Origin: Candidatus Muiribacterium halophilum
GTDB taxonomy: Bacteria; Muiribacteriota; Muiribacteriia; Muiribacteriales; Muiribacteriaceae
Reading direction: 5' to 3'
Assembly (NCBI GenBank): GCA_023228995.1
Contig: JALOAD010000003.1
Location: 89,789-153,788 of the forward strand
DNA: 64,000 nucleotides
Shown here: positions 18,246-26,342 of the stretch, piece after piece
Layout of the letters: each line of letters opens with the position of its first letter
Numbering within the stretch: position 1 is the stretch's first letter
Notes under the pieces: model-generated
Seen by the model: the letters and a program-made list of their open reading frames with translations, nothing else
Told to the model about the DNA's origin: nothing
Databases searched by the model: none
Position numbers and translations under genes: made by a program

Positions 18246-19458
18246 AATTAAAATCTCCTATTGTATTATTAAATAAAAAAGCAGACCATAACATAAATAA
18301 ACTTGATGCAGCATGGTCTTCAAGATATATTGCAAAAAAATTAATAAAAATGTATGAAGTTATAAAAAATAATCTAAAATTAAAAAATTCATTTTTTTTA
18401 TTATTAAAAGAATATTTATACATTGTATAAAAAACATAGAATAATAAAATTAAACCTAATATCCCATGTCTTGCTATCGTTAAAAAATAATAACTATGTG
18501 GATTATTTTTCCAATACATCATCCTCGGATAAAGTTTTTTCATATTAAATACAAACTCATCAGAAAAATCTCCCTGTCCAACTCCTACAATTTTATTATC
18601 TTTCCATATTTCATAGCAGACTTCCCAAAATACAAATCTTAATCCAAGAGATGTATATTTCTTATTACTCTGATATAATTTAATATCATTAATTCCTGCA
18701 TCAACTCTTTTATTAAAGTAAATTGAATACTCATATAATACAAAAAAGCTTATAATTACTAAAATAATTGAAATTAAAATTTTTTTAAAAGTAAATAATT
18801 TAAAATATTCAAAGCAAACAAAAAATAAACCTATAAAAAAAACTCCCATACCTGCTCTACCTTTTGTTAAAACCATATTGATAATCATAATAAAAATCAA
18901 TGGTATATAAATAAAATTCATTTTTGATTTATAATTGTTAATAAATCTCTTTAAAATAATAAAAAAACCAATTGCTATAAATATGTTATGGTTAACATGA
19001 TGATGAAGTGGAGTAAAATGACTTTTTTCATAAGTCATTTTTTCAGGCAAATTTATATTAAAATACAGCAAAAAAGATAAAAAAAGAATAACACAAATCG
19101 CCATTATATAGCCTGTTAAATATTTGTTTTTATGTTTATTTTTTAAATAATAAATAAGAATAGGTATAAGCAAAAATCTTCGCTGTTTTCTCAATATATA
19201 AAAAGCCATTGAAAGATTTTTACTCCATATAATCCCTATTAAAAATAAAGAAAAAAATAAAAGCAAAGCTATACATACTTTATTATTTAAAATTTTATTA
19301 AATTTTTCTTTATAATTACCAGAAATTAAATAAATTAAAAATATTAATGTAGTTATAATATTTGTAGCTACAACCGACAGAGGTTGTATAAAAAATAAAG
19401 ATATAACCAAATATTCAGCTGTAAAATTAAGCTTTTTAAATAATACATTTAATGTCAT
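18229..19458 (-). CDS. O-antigen ligase / Wzy-type polymerase family membrane protein
   Basis: 409 residues, about ten to twelve membrane helices, with a large extracytoplasmic loop in the C-terminal half that carries RFVFWEVCYEIWKDNKIVGV and GQGDFSDEF, followed by NNPHSYY. The Wzy_C/WaaL pattern (an Arg-rich KGRAGMG and the loop histidine after NNPHS) supports transfer or polymerisation of undecaprenyl-linked glycan in the periplasm. WaaL and Wzy cannot be separated by eye. AAGGA is 10 nt before the ATG. The methyltransferase gene overlaps its end. Confidence 0.82.
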   Translation of the reverse strand: MTLNVLFKKLNFTAEYLVISLFFIQPLSVVATNIITTLIFLIYLISGNYKEKFNKILNNKVCIALLLFFSLFLIGIIWSKNLSMAFYILRKQRRFLLIPILIYYLKNKHKNKYLTGYIMAICVILFLSFLLYFNINLPEKMTYEKSHFTPLHHHVNHNIFIAIGFFIILKRFINNYKSKMNFIYIPLIFIMIINMVLTKGRAGMGVFFIGLFFVCFEYFKLFTFKKILISIILVIISFFVLYEYSIYFNKRVDAGINDIKLYQSNKKYTSLGLRFVFWEVCYEIWKDNKIVGVGQGDFSDEFVFNMKKLYPRMMYWKNNPHSYYFLTIARHGILGLILLFYVFYTMYKYSFNNKKNEFFNFRLFFITSYIFINFFAIYLEDHAASSLFMLWSAFLFNNTIGDFNYEKLG

Positions 19459-19573
19459 ATATAATTATTCCTTGTTAAATCATTATTTTATAATTAATTT
19501 ACATATTTTTTTAGATTGTCAATATTTCAATTATATCTATAATAAAATCAATGTTGTTTTTCTAACATCAAAT

Positions 19574-20629
19574 TTACATTAAAAGTGATTCTTTATATAT
19601 TTCAATATATTTATCAGAGCAATTTTTAATATCAAATCTATACAAGGTTTTAATCCCATTAGAAATAAATTTATCTTTTAATTTTTTTTCTTTATACAAT
19701 CTTAATACACTTTTGTAAATTTCTTCAGAATTCTTAGATTCAATTAAAATCCCATTTTTATCATTTTCAATTATTTCTGGTATACCTCCTACATTTGTTG
19801 CAATAACTGGAATTTCAAGTTGCATCGCATCTAAAATAGCAGAACCCAATCCTTCATTTAAAGATGGATACAAAAAAACATCTAAAGCTTTTATGTAATT
19901 TTGAACATCCTCGACAAAACCTATAAAAATAATATTACTTAATCCAAAACTTAGTTCCTTTAAAATTTTTTCATCTTTACCTGAACCTATAAAAAGAAAA
20001 TGAATATTTGGATATGTCTTTTCCATTTTTTTTGCACATTCTATAATATACTTTTGCCCTTTATGTTTATTTACTAAAGCACCTACATTTCCAACAATAA
20101 ATTTCCCTAAAAAAGTATGTCTAATTTTATTAATTTTCTCATAATCAACTTTCATATCTGCTGGAGAATCTGGAATTATTTTTATTTTTATTTTATCTGA
20201 AGTTCTTTTAAGAACATTTTTTACTTCTTTAGAAATTGCTATAACAAAATTTGCTTTTTCATGTGATTTTATAGAAACAAAATTATCATTGAGTTTTGTA
20301 TCCACTCTTCTTGTTATTATATAAGGTATATTGAATAATAAATTAGTAAAAAAAGATATGTGGGCAGCCTTTGCTTCATGAGCATGTATAATTTTTTCAT
20401 TTTTTAATCTAAGTACATTAAGCATAAAAGGTTTTCTAATCTCTATTATTTCAAGATTATTTACGTTAGAAGCAATTTTTTTTAAAGGAGAGCCATTTCT
20501 AATTATTAACTTCTGATTAAATTTTTTTGAAAGTTCTTTTATAAGAATATAAGTCTGCCTTTCTCCGCCTCTAAATCCTTTGGATAAATTTATATGACAT
20601 ATAGTTAAATTTAAATTGTTTTTTTGCAT
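19574..20629 (-). CDS. Glycosyltransferase family 4 (GT-B)
   Basis: 351 residues. The N-terminal NLSKGFRGGERQTYIL is the acceptor-side glycine loop, and the C-terminal PSLNEGLGSAILDAMQLEIP followed by TNVGGIPEII is the nucleotide-sugar site. The usual E-x7-E motif reads Glu...Asp here. AHEAKAAHISFF resembles WaaG-like and PimB-like enzymes. Upstream, a 45-codon GT2 remnant overlaps its first 19 nt, so translation may be coupled through that remnant. Donor unknown. Confidence 0.85.
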   Translation of the reverse strand: MQKNNLNLTICHINLSKGFRGGERQTYILIKELSKKFNQKLIIRNGSPLKKIASNVNNLEIIEIRKPFMLNVLRLKNEKIIHAHEAKAAHISFFTNLLFNIPYIITRRVDTKLNDNFVSIKSHEKANFVIAISKEVKNVLKRTSDKIKIKIIPDSPADMKVDYEKINKIRHTFLGKFIVGNVGALVNKHKGQKYIIECAKKMEKTYPNIHFLFIGSGKDEKILKELSFGLSNIIFIGFVEDVQNYIKALDVFLYPSLNEGLGSAILDAMQLEIPVIATNVGGIPEIIENDKNGILIESKNSEEIYKSVLRLYKEKKLKDKFISNGIKTLYRFDIKNCSDKYIEIYKESLLM

Positions 20630-20748
20630 AATTTTAAATATTTATAAAACACTCCATTAAGTTTAGAAACAGATATAGTCAAATATCTAAACCCTTTAAA
20701 AACAATTAGCATTTCAAATTTTTTTGCTAAATTGATATGTAAAATCAT
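20611..20748 (-). pseudogene. C-terminal remnant of a second GT2 glycosyltransferase
   Basis: A 45-codon frame whose ATG overlaps the stop of the GT2 gene at 20748 (TAATG) and which ends inside the GT4 gene. Its translation (KGFRYLTISVSKLNGVFYKY) matches the C-terminus of the upstream GT2 protein (RGILIAVSDFNGVFYKY), and the DNA keeps the shared stretch TTTATAAAACAC(T/G)CCATTA at 20641 and 20778. This looks like the last piece of a duplicated glycosyltransferase gene that lost its catalytic domain. It may still be translated as a coupling peptide. Confidence 0.7.
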
Positions 20749-21488
20749 TATTCAGACTTCGCATATTTTACTATATATTTATAAAACACGCCATTAAAAT
20801 CCGAAACAGCAATAAGAATTCCTCTCCAGCCATCCAAAAATCCTAATTTTAGAATATATGTTTTAAAAAATGCGAAATAACTTCTAAAAACAATACTAAA
20901 AATAGAAAGTTTTTTCAATCCATCTCTTTCTAATACACTATATCTTTTTATTTTTTTAAGAAAGTCAGTTACTTCATCAACTGCATAATGTTTAATAAAA
21001 CCATTAAGCTTTTTTACTTCCATATTATTTAATTTAATACTTTCATGAACCATTACATTTTTGAATCCTGTCTTTTTTCTGTTATATAATCTAAATACTT
21101 TATCTTTATTCCAACCACTAAATTTAACCGCTTTTCCTTTTAAATAATTTTTTCTATAAAAAAAACCAACTAAATTAATATTTTTTTCATCTAATTTTTT
21201 AATTGATTCAATCAAACTTAAATCAATAGTTTCATCACTATCAAGATTAAATATCCAGTCATTTATAGCAAAACTACAAGCAAGATTTTTTAATGGACCA
21301 AATCCAATAAACTCATTTTTGAAAATCTTTACATTTTCAAATTTTTCAGCAATTTCAAGTGTATTATCAGAAGAACCATTGTCTAAAATAATTACTTCTC
21401 CGAATTCATTAACTGATTCAAGACATTCTTTTATGTACTTTTCGCTATTTTTGGTTAATACGGTAACTGATATTTTATTTAAATTCAT
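20748..21488 (-). CDS. Glycosyltransferase family 2, WaaE/LgtF-like
   Basis: 246 residues. SVTVLTKNSEKYIKECLESV, then IILDNGSSDNTLEIA and NLDSDETID (DxD-type metal site near residue 80) define a GT-A fold. The pattern matches the lipooligosaccharide beta-1,4-glucosyltransferase group (WaaE/LgtF). AAAGGA lies about 10 nt before the ATG. It is divergent from the GT2 gene at 21546 with a 57-bp gap that holds the leaderless promoter of that gene. A C-terminal remnant of a paralogue follows directly. Confidence 0.87.
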   Translation of the reverse strand: MNLNKISVTVLTKNSEKYIKECLESVNEFGEVIILDNGSSDNTLEIAEKFENVKIFKNEFIGFGPLKNLACSFAINDWIFNLDSDETIDLSLIESIKKLDEKNINLVGFFYRKNYLKGKAVKFSGWNKDKVFRLYNRKKTGFKNVMVHESIKLNNMEVKKLNGFIKHYAVDEVTDFLKKIKRYSVLERDGLKKLSIFSIVFRSYFAFFKTYILKLGFLDGWRGILIAVSDFNGVFYKYIVKYAKSE

Positions 21489-21510
21489 TAAAATTTTCCT
21501 TTTATTTAGC

Positions 21511-21538
21511 TTGTAAAATTCTATAAAAAATATATAAT
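21511..21538 (+). promoter_or_regulatory. Predicted promoter for a leaderless GT2 mRNA
   Basis: TTGTAA at 21511-21516, a 16-nt spacer and TATAAT at 21533-21538. The ATG of the gene begins only 7 nt after the -10 box, where transcription should start, and there is no Shine-Dalgarno. Confidence 0.65.
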
Positions 21539-21545
21539 AAAGTCA

Positions 21546-22541
21546 ATGAGATTAAAAAGTATATCAATAATTATACCAAATTATAATGGAACTGATTTAT
21601 TAAAAAAAAATCTACCTTTTGTTTATGAAGCTTTGAATACTTCAAATGTAAAAGATTTTGAAATCATTATATCAGATGATAATTCAACAGATGATTCAAT
21701 ATTTTTCATAAAAGAAAATTATAAAGATATTATTTTATTAGAAAGCAAAGAAAATCTTGGTTTTTCTGGTAATATCAATAAAGGAATTAGAGCGGCAAGT
21801 AAAGAACTTGTTTTTCTATTAAATTCAGATGTTGAACTAACTCCAAATTATTTTGAACCTTTATTAAATTACTTTGACCACAAAGATACTTTTGGTGTTA
21901 TGGGAAAAATAGTATCAATTGATAACAAAAAACTTCAGGATTATGCAAAATATCCAAAAATTAAATATTGTAAAATTAAATCTACAAGAAATTACCGTTT
22001 TGAAAATGAATCTGAAAATGAATCTTATTATACATTTTTTTTGTCTGGTGCAAATGCACTTATTGATAGAAAAAAACTTATTGAATTAGACTGTTTTAAT
22101 GAATTATTCTCACCATTCTATTATGAAGATGTTGAGTTGTCATTTAAAGCCTGGAGATTAGGATATAAATGTTATTTTGAAAAAAAATCTATTTGTAAAC
22201 ATCCATATTCTGTAACTATACAAAAAACTGCAAAAAAGAAAAAAATCAAATTTATCACCCGAAAAAACAGAATAATTTTACATTATCTTCATTTAAATGG
22301 AATTTCCCTTGCTTTTTATTTTATTTCCCTTTTAATTTTTTCTATTTTTAAGTTGCTTGTTCTTGATTTTATGGAAATTAATGCAATTTTTATATTTTTA
22401 AAAAATTTTAAAGAGATTTATAATTCTAAAAAAAATCTCTCTAACCTTATGAAAATGAAAAATTCTAAATTTACATTATATGACATAAAAAACTTTATTT
22501 TGAATTCTCTTGATAATCGAAATATCGAAATTTTTAAATAA
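21546..22541 (+). CDS. Glycosyltransferase family 2 (GT-A)
   Basis: 331 residues. SISIIIPNYNGTDLLKKNL, IISDDNSTDDSIFFI and VFLLNSDVELTPNYFEPLL (nucleotide-sugar and metal sites) are clear; YYEDVELSFKAWRLGYK is the downstream acidic motif. The C-terminal third has one hydrophobic segment (about 250-275) that could hold the enzyme at the membrane. It resembles rhamnosyltransferase-like GT2 enzymes of O-antigen clusters; the donor cannot be told. Promoter spacing predicts a leaderless transcript. It is convergent with the acyltransferase gene, 17 bp away. Confidence 0.85.
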   Translation: MRLKSISIIIPNYNGTDLLKKNLPFVYEALNTSNVKDFEIIISDDNSTDDSIFFIKENYKDIILLESKENLGFSGNINKGIRAASKELVFLLNSDVELTPNYFEPLLNYFDHKDTFGVMGKIVSIDNKKLQDYAKYPKIKYCKIKSTRNYRFENESENESYYTFFLSGANALIDRKKLIELDCFNELFSPFYYEDVELSFKAWRLGYKCYFEKKSICKHPYSVTIQKTAKKKKIKFITRKNRIILHYLHLNGISLAFYFISLLIFSIFKLLVLDFMEINAIFIFLKNFKEIYNSKKNLSNLMKMKNSKFTLYDIKNFILNSLDNRNIEIFK

Positions 22542-22558
22542 TTTTAAAATTAAACCTT

Positions 22559-23389
22559 TCACTCCCATCTTCTATGTCCCCAAAACCACTGATGTGGATG
22601 TTTTTTTATTATTTCTTCTGATATTTTGTTTAAATCTGTTGTTATTTTTTCAACATTCTCAGTATTGTAATTATATTCACTTGAATATTCAAGTTTAAAT
22701 TTAAAAAAACCAGTTCTTACACAGGTCATAAAAATTATTGGAGATTTATATTTTATATGAAGTTTTGCGGCAAGAGGAGATGTTTTAGCTCCAAATCCCA
22801 TAAATGGAACTGTTATTCCGCTGGTAAATGCTTTCTGATCTCCAACTATTGTTAAAATATTTCCATTTTTCAATTCTTTTACTCCTTCTTTAAGTGCTGA
22901 TTTTCTACCAATTATTTTCATACCATTCTTTTCTCTAAATGAGTTTAAAAGTTGGTCAAATTCTTTATTTTTTTGATTTTTTTGTACTACTGCAATTGGA
23001 TATCCAAGTAAAGCTGTCATTGAACCTGTGAATTCCCAGTTACCATGATGCAAAGTAAATAGGATAACTCCTTTTTCTTTTTTATAGGCTTTATCTAGGT
23101 TTTCTTTTCCAATCACTTCTATTCTATGTTTGAATTTTGCAAAGTCTGGTTGTTTGAATATTTCAAAAAAAGTTTTTCCGTTTTCATAAAAATTCTTTTT
23201 TATAAATTCAAAATAAAATTTTTCATCTTTATTTGGATATATCATTTTTAAATTGTTATAAGCTATGTTTTTTCTTCTTTTCCAGAATATAAATGCAAGT
23301 CTTGAAATAATAAATGCATAAAAATATAGTATAAATACAGGGGTTTTTCTTATTAGAAAACTTAAAAGTTTGTAGAATATATGTTTCAT
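22559..23389 (-). CDS. LpxL/HtrB-like lipid A acyltransferase family
   Basis: 276 residues with an N-terminal hydrophobic anchor (about 8-33). The H-x4-E catalytic motif is HHGNWE in LFTLHHGNWEFTG; GDQKAF and FMGFGAKTSPLAAKLH follow, and WFWGHRRW at the C-terminus is the usual end of the family. Predicted to add a secondary acyl chain to lipid A, or to another glycolipid, at the inner membrane. There is no ribosome-binding site; the promoter lies 8 nt upstream of the ATG. Confidence 0.88.
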   Translation of the reverse strand: MKHIFYKLLSFLIRKTPVFILYFYAFIISRLAFIFWKRRKNIAYNNLKMIYPNKDEKFYFEFIKKNFYENGKTFFEIFKQPDFAKFKHRIEVIGKENLDKAYKKEKGVILFTLHHGNWEFTGSMTALLGYPIAVVQKNQKNKEFDQLLNSFREKNGMKIIGRKSALKEGVKELKNGNILTIVGDQKAFTSGITVPFMGFGAKTSPLAAKLHIKYKSPIIFMTCVRTGFFKFKLEYSSEYNYNTENVEKITTDLNKISEEIIKKHPHQWFWGHRRWE

Positions 23390-23397
23390 ATTTGATT

Positions 23398-23426
23398 ATT
23401 ATAAAATACAATTATTTTTTTGTCTA
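23398..23426 (-). promoter_or_regulatory. Predicted promoter for a leaderless acyltransferase mRNA
   Basis: On the minus strand TAGACA (23426-23421), a 17-nt spacer, TATAAT (23403-23398), then 8 nt to the ATG at 23389. No Shine-Dalgarno fits between. Confidence 0.65.
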
Positions 23427-23796
23427 ATTGATATTGAAAAAGGTTAAATAGTTAGAGAGTTTAAGGGGTTATGGGTTGAAAATAATTTGGAATGCCAAAA
23501 TGTTCTGTGAACATTTTTGAATTTTCAATGTCGAATTTTCAATGTCGATGTCGAGTTACAATAAAAAACACTGAAGCTGTGACAGATAAAGCGTGACATG
23601 TCACTTTGTGACATTAGTGACAAAAATAAAATAAATTTTAAAAATTTTAAACTTTAATATTTTATTGCAATACATAAAACTATATTACTATCAATTTACT
23701 TAAAATCCTAAGCTCTTTTAAAATCATTATTATTACTTTTTTTCGTCTGTTTCTTTTTTTTAGACTTTTAAAATTAAAAATTTTTCCTAAAAAAAA

Positions 23797-23938
23797 GAAT
23801 AAATATTATTTTATATGTTATAAATTCATTTATATAAATATAAAATAATTTATTCGTAATTTATGGTGTTATTAACCATAAATTTTAATTTTATTTAATC
23901 TCGCTTTGCTTTATCCGTGTAAATCCGTGTTATCCGTG
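23797..23938. repeat. ~140-bp dispersed foldable element, copy 3
   Basis: The outer arms pair as GAATAAAT..TTATTTTATA with TATAAAATAATTTATTC, using different bases from copy 2 but keeping the stem except for a small bulge. It ends with TCCGTGTAAATCCGTGTTATC. Such substitution with retained pairing suggests selection on structure. Confidence 0.75.
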
Positions 23939-24000
23939 GTAAATTCGCTTTTTTATGGATTCCCGCATTCACGAGAATGACAAAAATCAAAACAAGAGCA

Positions 24001-24031
24001 AGATTCCGGCTCAGAATCATACCGGGATGAC
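24001..24031. repeat. Dispersed palindrome, CCGGGAT family
   Basis: GATTCCGG/CCGGGAT arms around TCAGAATCATA; one arm carries a C-to-T change, so the stem is imperfect here. Confidence 0.85.
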
Positions 24032-24155
24032 AGAAATAAAAAAAGTTATAGTGTTTAAGGGGTTATGGGTTGAAATTATTTGAATTTTCAATGTCGATTA
24101 AAATAAAGAACACTGAAGCTGTGACAGGTTGTTAATTCTAAATTTATTTATTAAA

Positions 24156-26342
24156 TTAATTTATGCTAACCGCATCTCCTCTTTCACTTTCGAGTTTTAC
24201 ATAATATAATGTATTTATTTGGAGATTATTTTTATTTGATATTTTTTTACCATATATATCATAAAACAAATTGATTTTATGTTTTTCTAGTATTTCATAA
24301 TGTATTTTTTCCATTGTATAAAACATTACAAAATTATCAAAATAATAAAAAATCATATTTTTTTCATTTACATAATATCTAAATAGATTATCTTTAAGCG
24401 TTTCTAAAAAGTATTTTAAAGCATAATAGCTTTTATATGGTTTAAATCCATTAATATCATCTACAAGTCCATATCCTTTAGCACAAAGTCGCCACCACCA
24501 TAATCGTTCTGTCATTCCTGAACATATAGCAATAAGATATGTTCTTATCATAAACTGCGAATATTGTTCTTCATCAACATGTATTGGGTTTTCTGTAATT
24601 CCTGGTGCTATAAACGGACAACCTATTGGTGAGTATATTTCCTTTCCTTTTAATGGCCAATTTATTTCAGTTATATAAAACTTAGTTTCTTTATTTAAAA
24701 CAGATTCGCCTATTGCTTTTCCTAAAATACATTTTTCAATAAGTGAGAATTTACCTTGAAAATTTTCTGGTGCTCCTCTTCTATCTACATATAAATGACA
24801 TGAATTTGCAGAAACATCAAAGTTTTTCTTTATTATATCTAAGCATTTTACTGAAAAATGAAATTCAAAATCATTTACTGCTGGAAATAAAAATTTAACT
24901 TCATTATATCTTTCAAAAAGTTCTTTAAAAGGTAATATTAATTTTTTATATTCATTTAAATTCCAAATTCCCCATTTAACTCGATTAACTGCATGCAATA
25001 CTTCACAAAATTTAATATAAGCAAATACTCTTTGGAGTATAAATCCTGAGAATTTAATAAAAGTTTGAGGATAAATTACACTATCTCTACTTTGAATTAA
25101 ACCTATTGATACTTCATAGTTTTTTTCATAAAGAATTTTTATTATTTCACAGCATTTTTCCCAATTTTTTTTATCTTTATGAGAATATATTCTTATAAAT
25201 ACACATTTTATTGGAATTTCATATAAGAGTTTTAATCTTTCTTCGATTTTTTCATCTATTTCTATTGTTATTCCTATTTTATTTCTTATATCAACTGATT
25301 GTTTGTATATATCTGATTTTAATTTTTTATAATTTTGGTAAATTTTTAATCCATATTTAACATTTGACCATAATATTTTAAAAAGATCTATTTTACTTCG
25401 ATACTTTTTTCTGTGTTTTGATGATAGCATTACTGCTGGTTGTCCTGATTTATTATCCCATAACCACATGTTTTTATAATGTGGTCTTATATTAAGATCT
25501 TCTTCTATTATATTTTTGCTTTTTAGATATTTAAAAGGATGTCTATATTTTCTTGATTCATTATGAAATGTTATTTTAAATCGATATTTTTTTTCATATT
25601 TGGCAAATTTTTTAGGAATTGGATTGTTTTCAAAATAAATATATAGAAATATTCTTAAAAAATCAGATGGAATTTCAAGTTTTGCTATATCATAAGCTTT
25701 TTCTTTTAAAGAAAGTTGTTTTTTTATTTTACCTCGATTTAAATCAATGAATTTTACATCTTTCCATTCTTTATCACCCTTTCTTCTTATCATAATATTC
25801 TGATAACCAGAATCATTATGTATAAATCCAGCTTTATGCATTTTAGAGAATTCAACTGCAACAGGTTCGAGTAGATTGAGAAATTTTTCACAATCTTTTT
25901 CATTTCTTAAAATATTTATCATTTCTCTTTTAAATGAAGATATATTTTCTTCAAACACATCTATATAATAACTTTCTTGAAGAATATTTCCTTCCCATTT
26001 TTCAATATAAGCAACTGGATTAGGAACTCCTACTGAATTTTCTTTTAAAAAACTCGCAGCCTCAAATGATTTTTTAGCTTTAGAACCAGTTTTTTTATAT
26101 AAAATGCTTCTAAAAAAACTGAATTTCGGAAATTGTTTTACACATAATATAATTTTTTCATTATTAACAATTACAGGTAATTTAAATATTTGATTTCTTA
26201 CTTTATAGATAATTTCAGATTTATTTGAATAATCTGATATATTATTTAAAATTTTAATTATTTCAGGTTTATTAAATTCACTTAAAATCTCACCTGTATA
26301 TTTATTTGACTCAAACAAAACTCTTGAAAAGCTTTTATTCAT
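24156..26342 (-). CDS. WaaP/InaA-like kinase domain fused to a glycoside-hydrolase-like barrel
   Basis: 728 residues, two domains. Residues about 40-290 are a LPS-kinase (WaaP/InaA, PF06293-like) domain: K69 in the ATP lysine position, the catalytic loop HND at 175-177 and FIDLNRGK with D200 as metal ligand. Residues about 355-660 resemble a clan GH-A TIM barrel: IWNLNE gives a candidate acid/base E464 after strand 4, and ITEINWP gives a candidate nucleophile E559. It overlaps the upstream TPR gene by 4 nt. A role in phosphorylating or remodelling a surface glycolipid is inferred. The C-terminal codons overlap the repeat motif GCGGTTAGCAT. Confidence 0.78.
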   Translation of the reverse strand: MNKSFSRVLFESNKYTGEILSEFNKPEIIKILNNISDYSNKSEIIYKVRNQIFKLPVIVNNEKIILCVKQFPKFSFFRSILYKKTGSKAKKSFEAASFLKENSVGVPNPVAYIEKWEGNILQESYYIDVFEENISSFKREMINILRNEKDCEKFLNLLEPVAVEFSKMHKAGFIHNDSGYQNIMIRRKGDKEWKDVKFIDLNRGKIKKQLSLKEKAYDIAKLEIPSDFLRIFLYIYFENNPIPKKFAKYEKKYRFKITFHNESRKYRHPFKYLKSKNIIEEDLNIRPHYKNMWLWDNKSGQPAVMLSSKHRKKYRSKIDLFKILWSNVKYGLKIYQNYKKLKSDIYKQSVDIRNKIGITIEIDEKIEERLKLLYEIPIKCVFIRIYSHKDKKNWEKCCEIIKILYEKNYEVSIGLIQSRDSVIYPQTFIKFSGFILQRVFAYIKFCEVLHAVNRVKWGIWNLNEYKKLILPFKELFERYNEVKFLFPAVNDFEFHFSVKCLDIIKKNFDVSANSCHLYVDRRGAPENFQGKFSLIEKCILGKAIGESVLNKETKFYITEINWPLKGKEIYSPIGCPFIAPGITENPIHVDEEQYSQFMIRTYLIAICSGMTERLWWWRLCAKGYGLVDDINGFKPYKSYYALKYFLETLKDNLFRYYVNEKNMIFYYFDNFVMFYTMEKIHYEILEKHKINLFYDIYGKKISNKNNLQINTLYYVKLESERGDAVSIN

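Larger units (their letters stand above)
23427..24155. other. Intergenic repeat region upstream of the acyltransferase
   Basis: No gene. It contains two copies of the phrase GTTTAAGGGGTTATGGGTTG (about 23459 and 24052), each followed by short variants of AATTTTCAATGTCGA and AACACTGAAGCTGTGACAG; the third copy of the ~140-bp foldable element (23797-23938); a GATTCCCGCATTCACGAGAA palindrome (23958); and a CCGGGAT palindrome (24001-24031). A TGTTC/GAACA palindrome lies near 23505. Confidence 0.75.
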
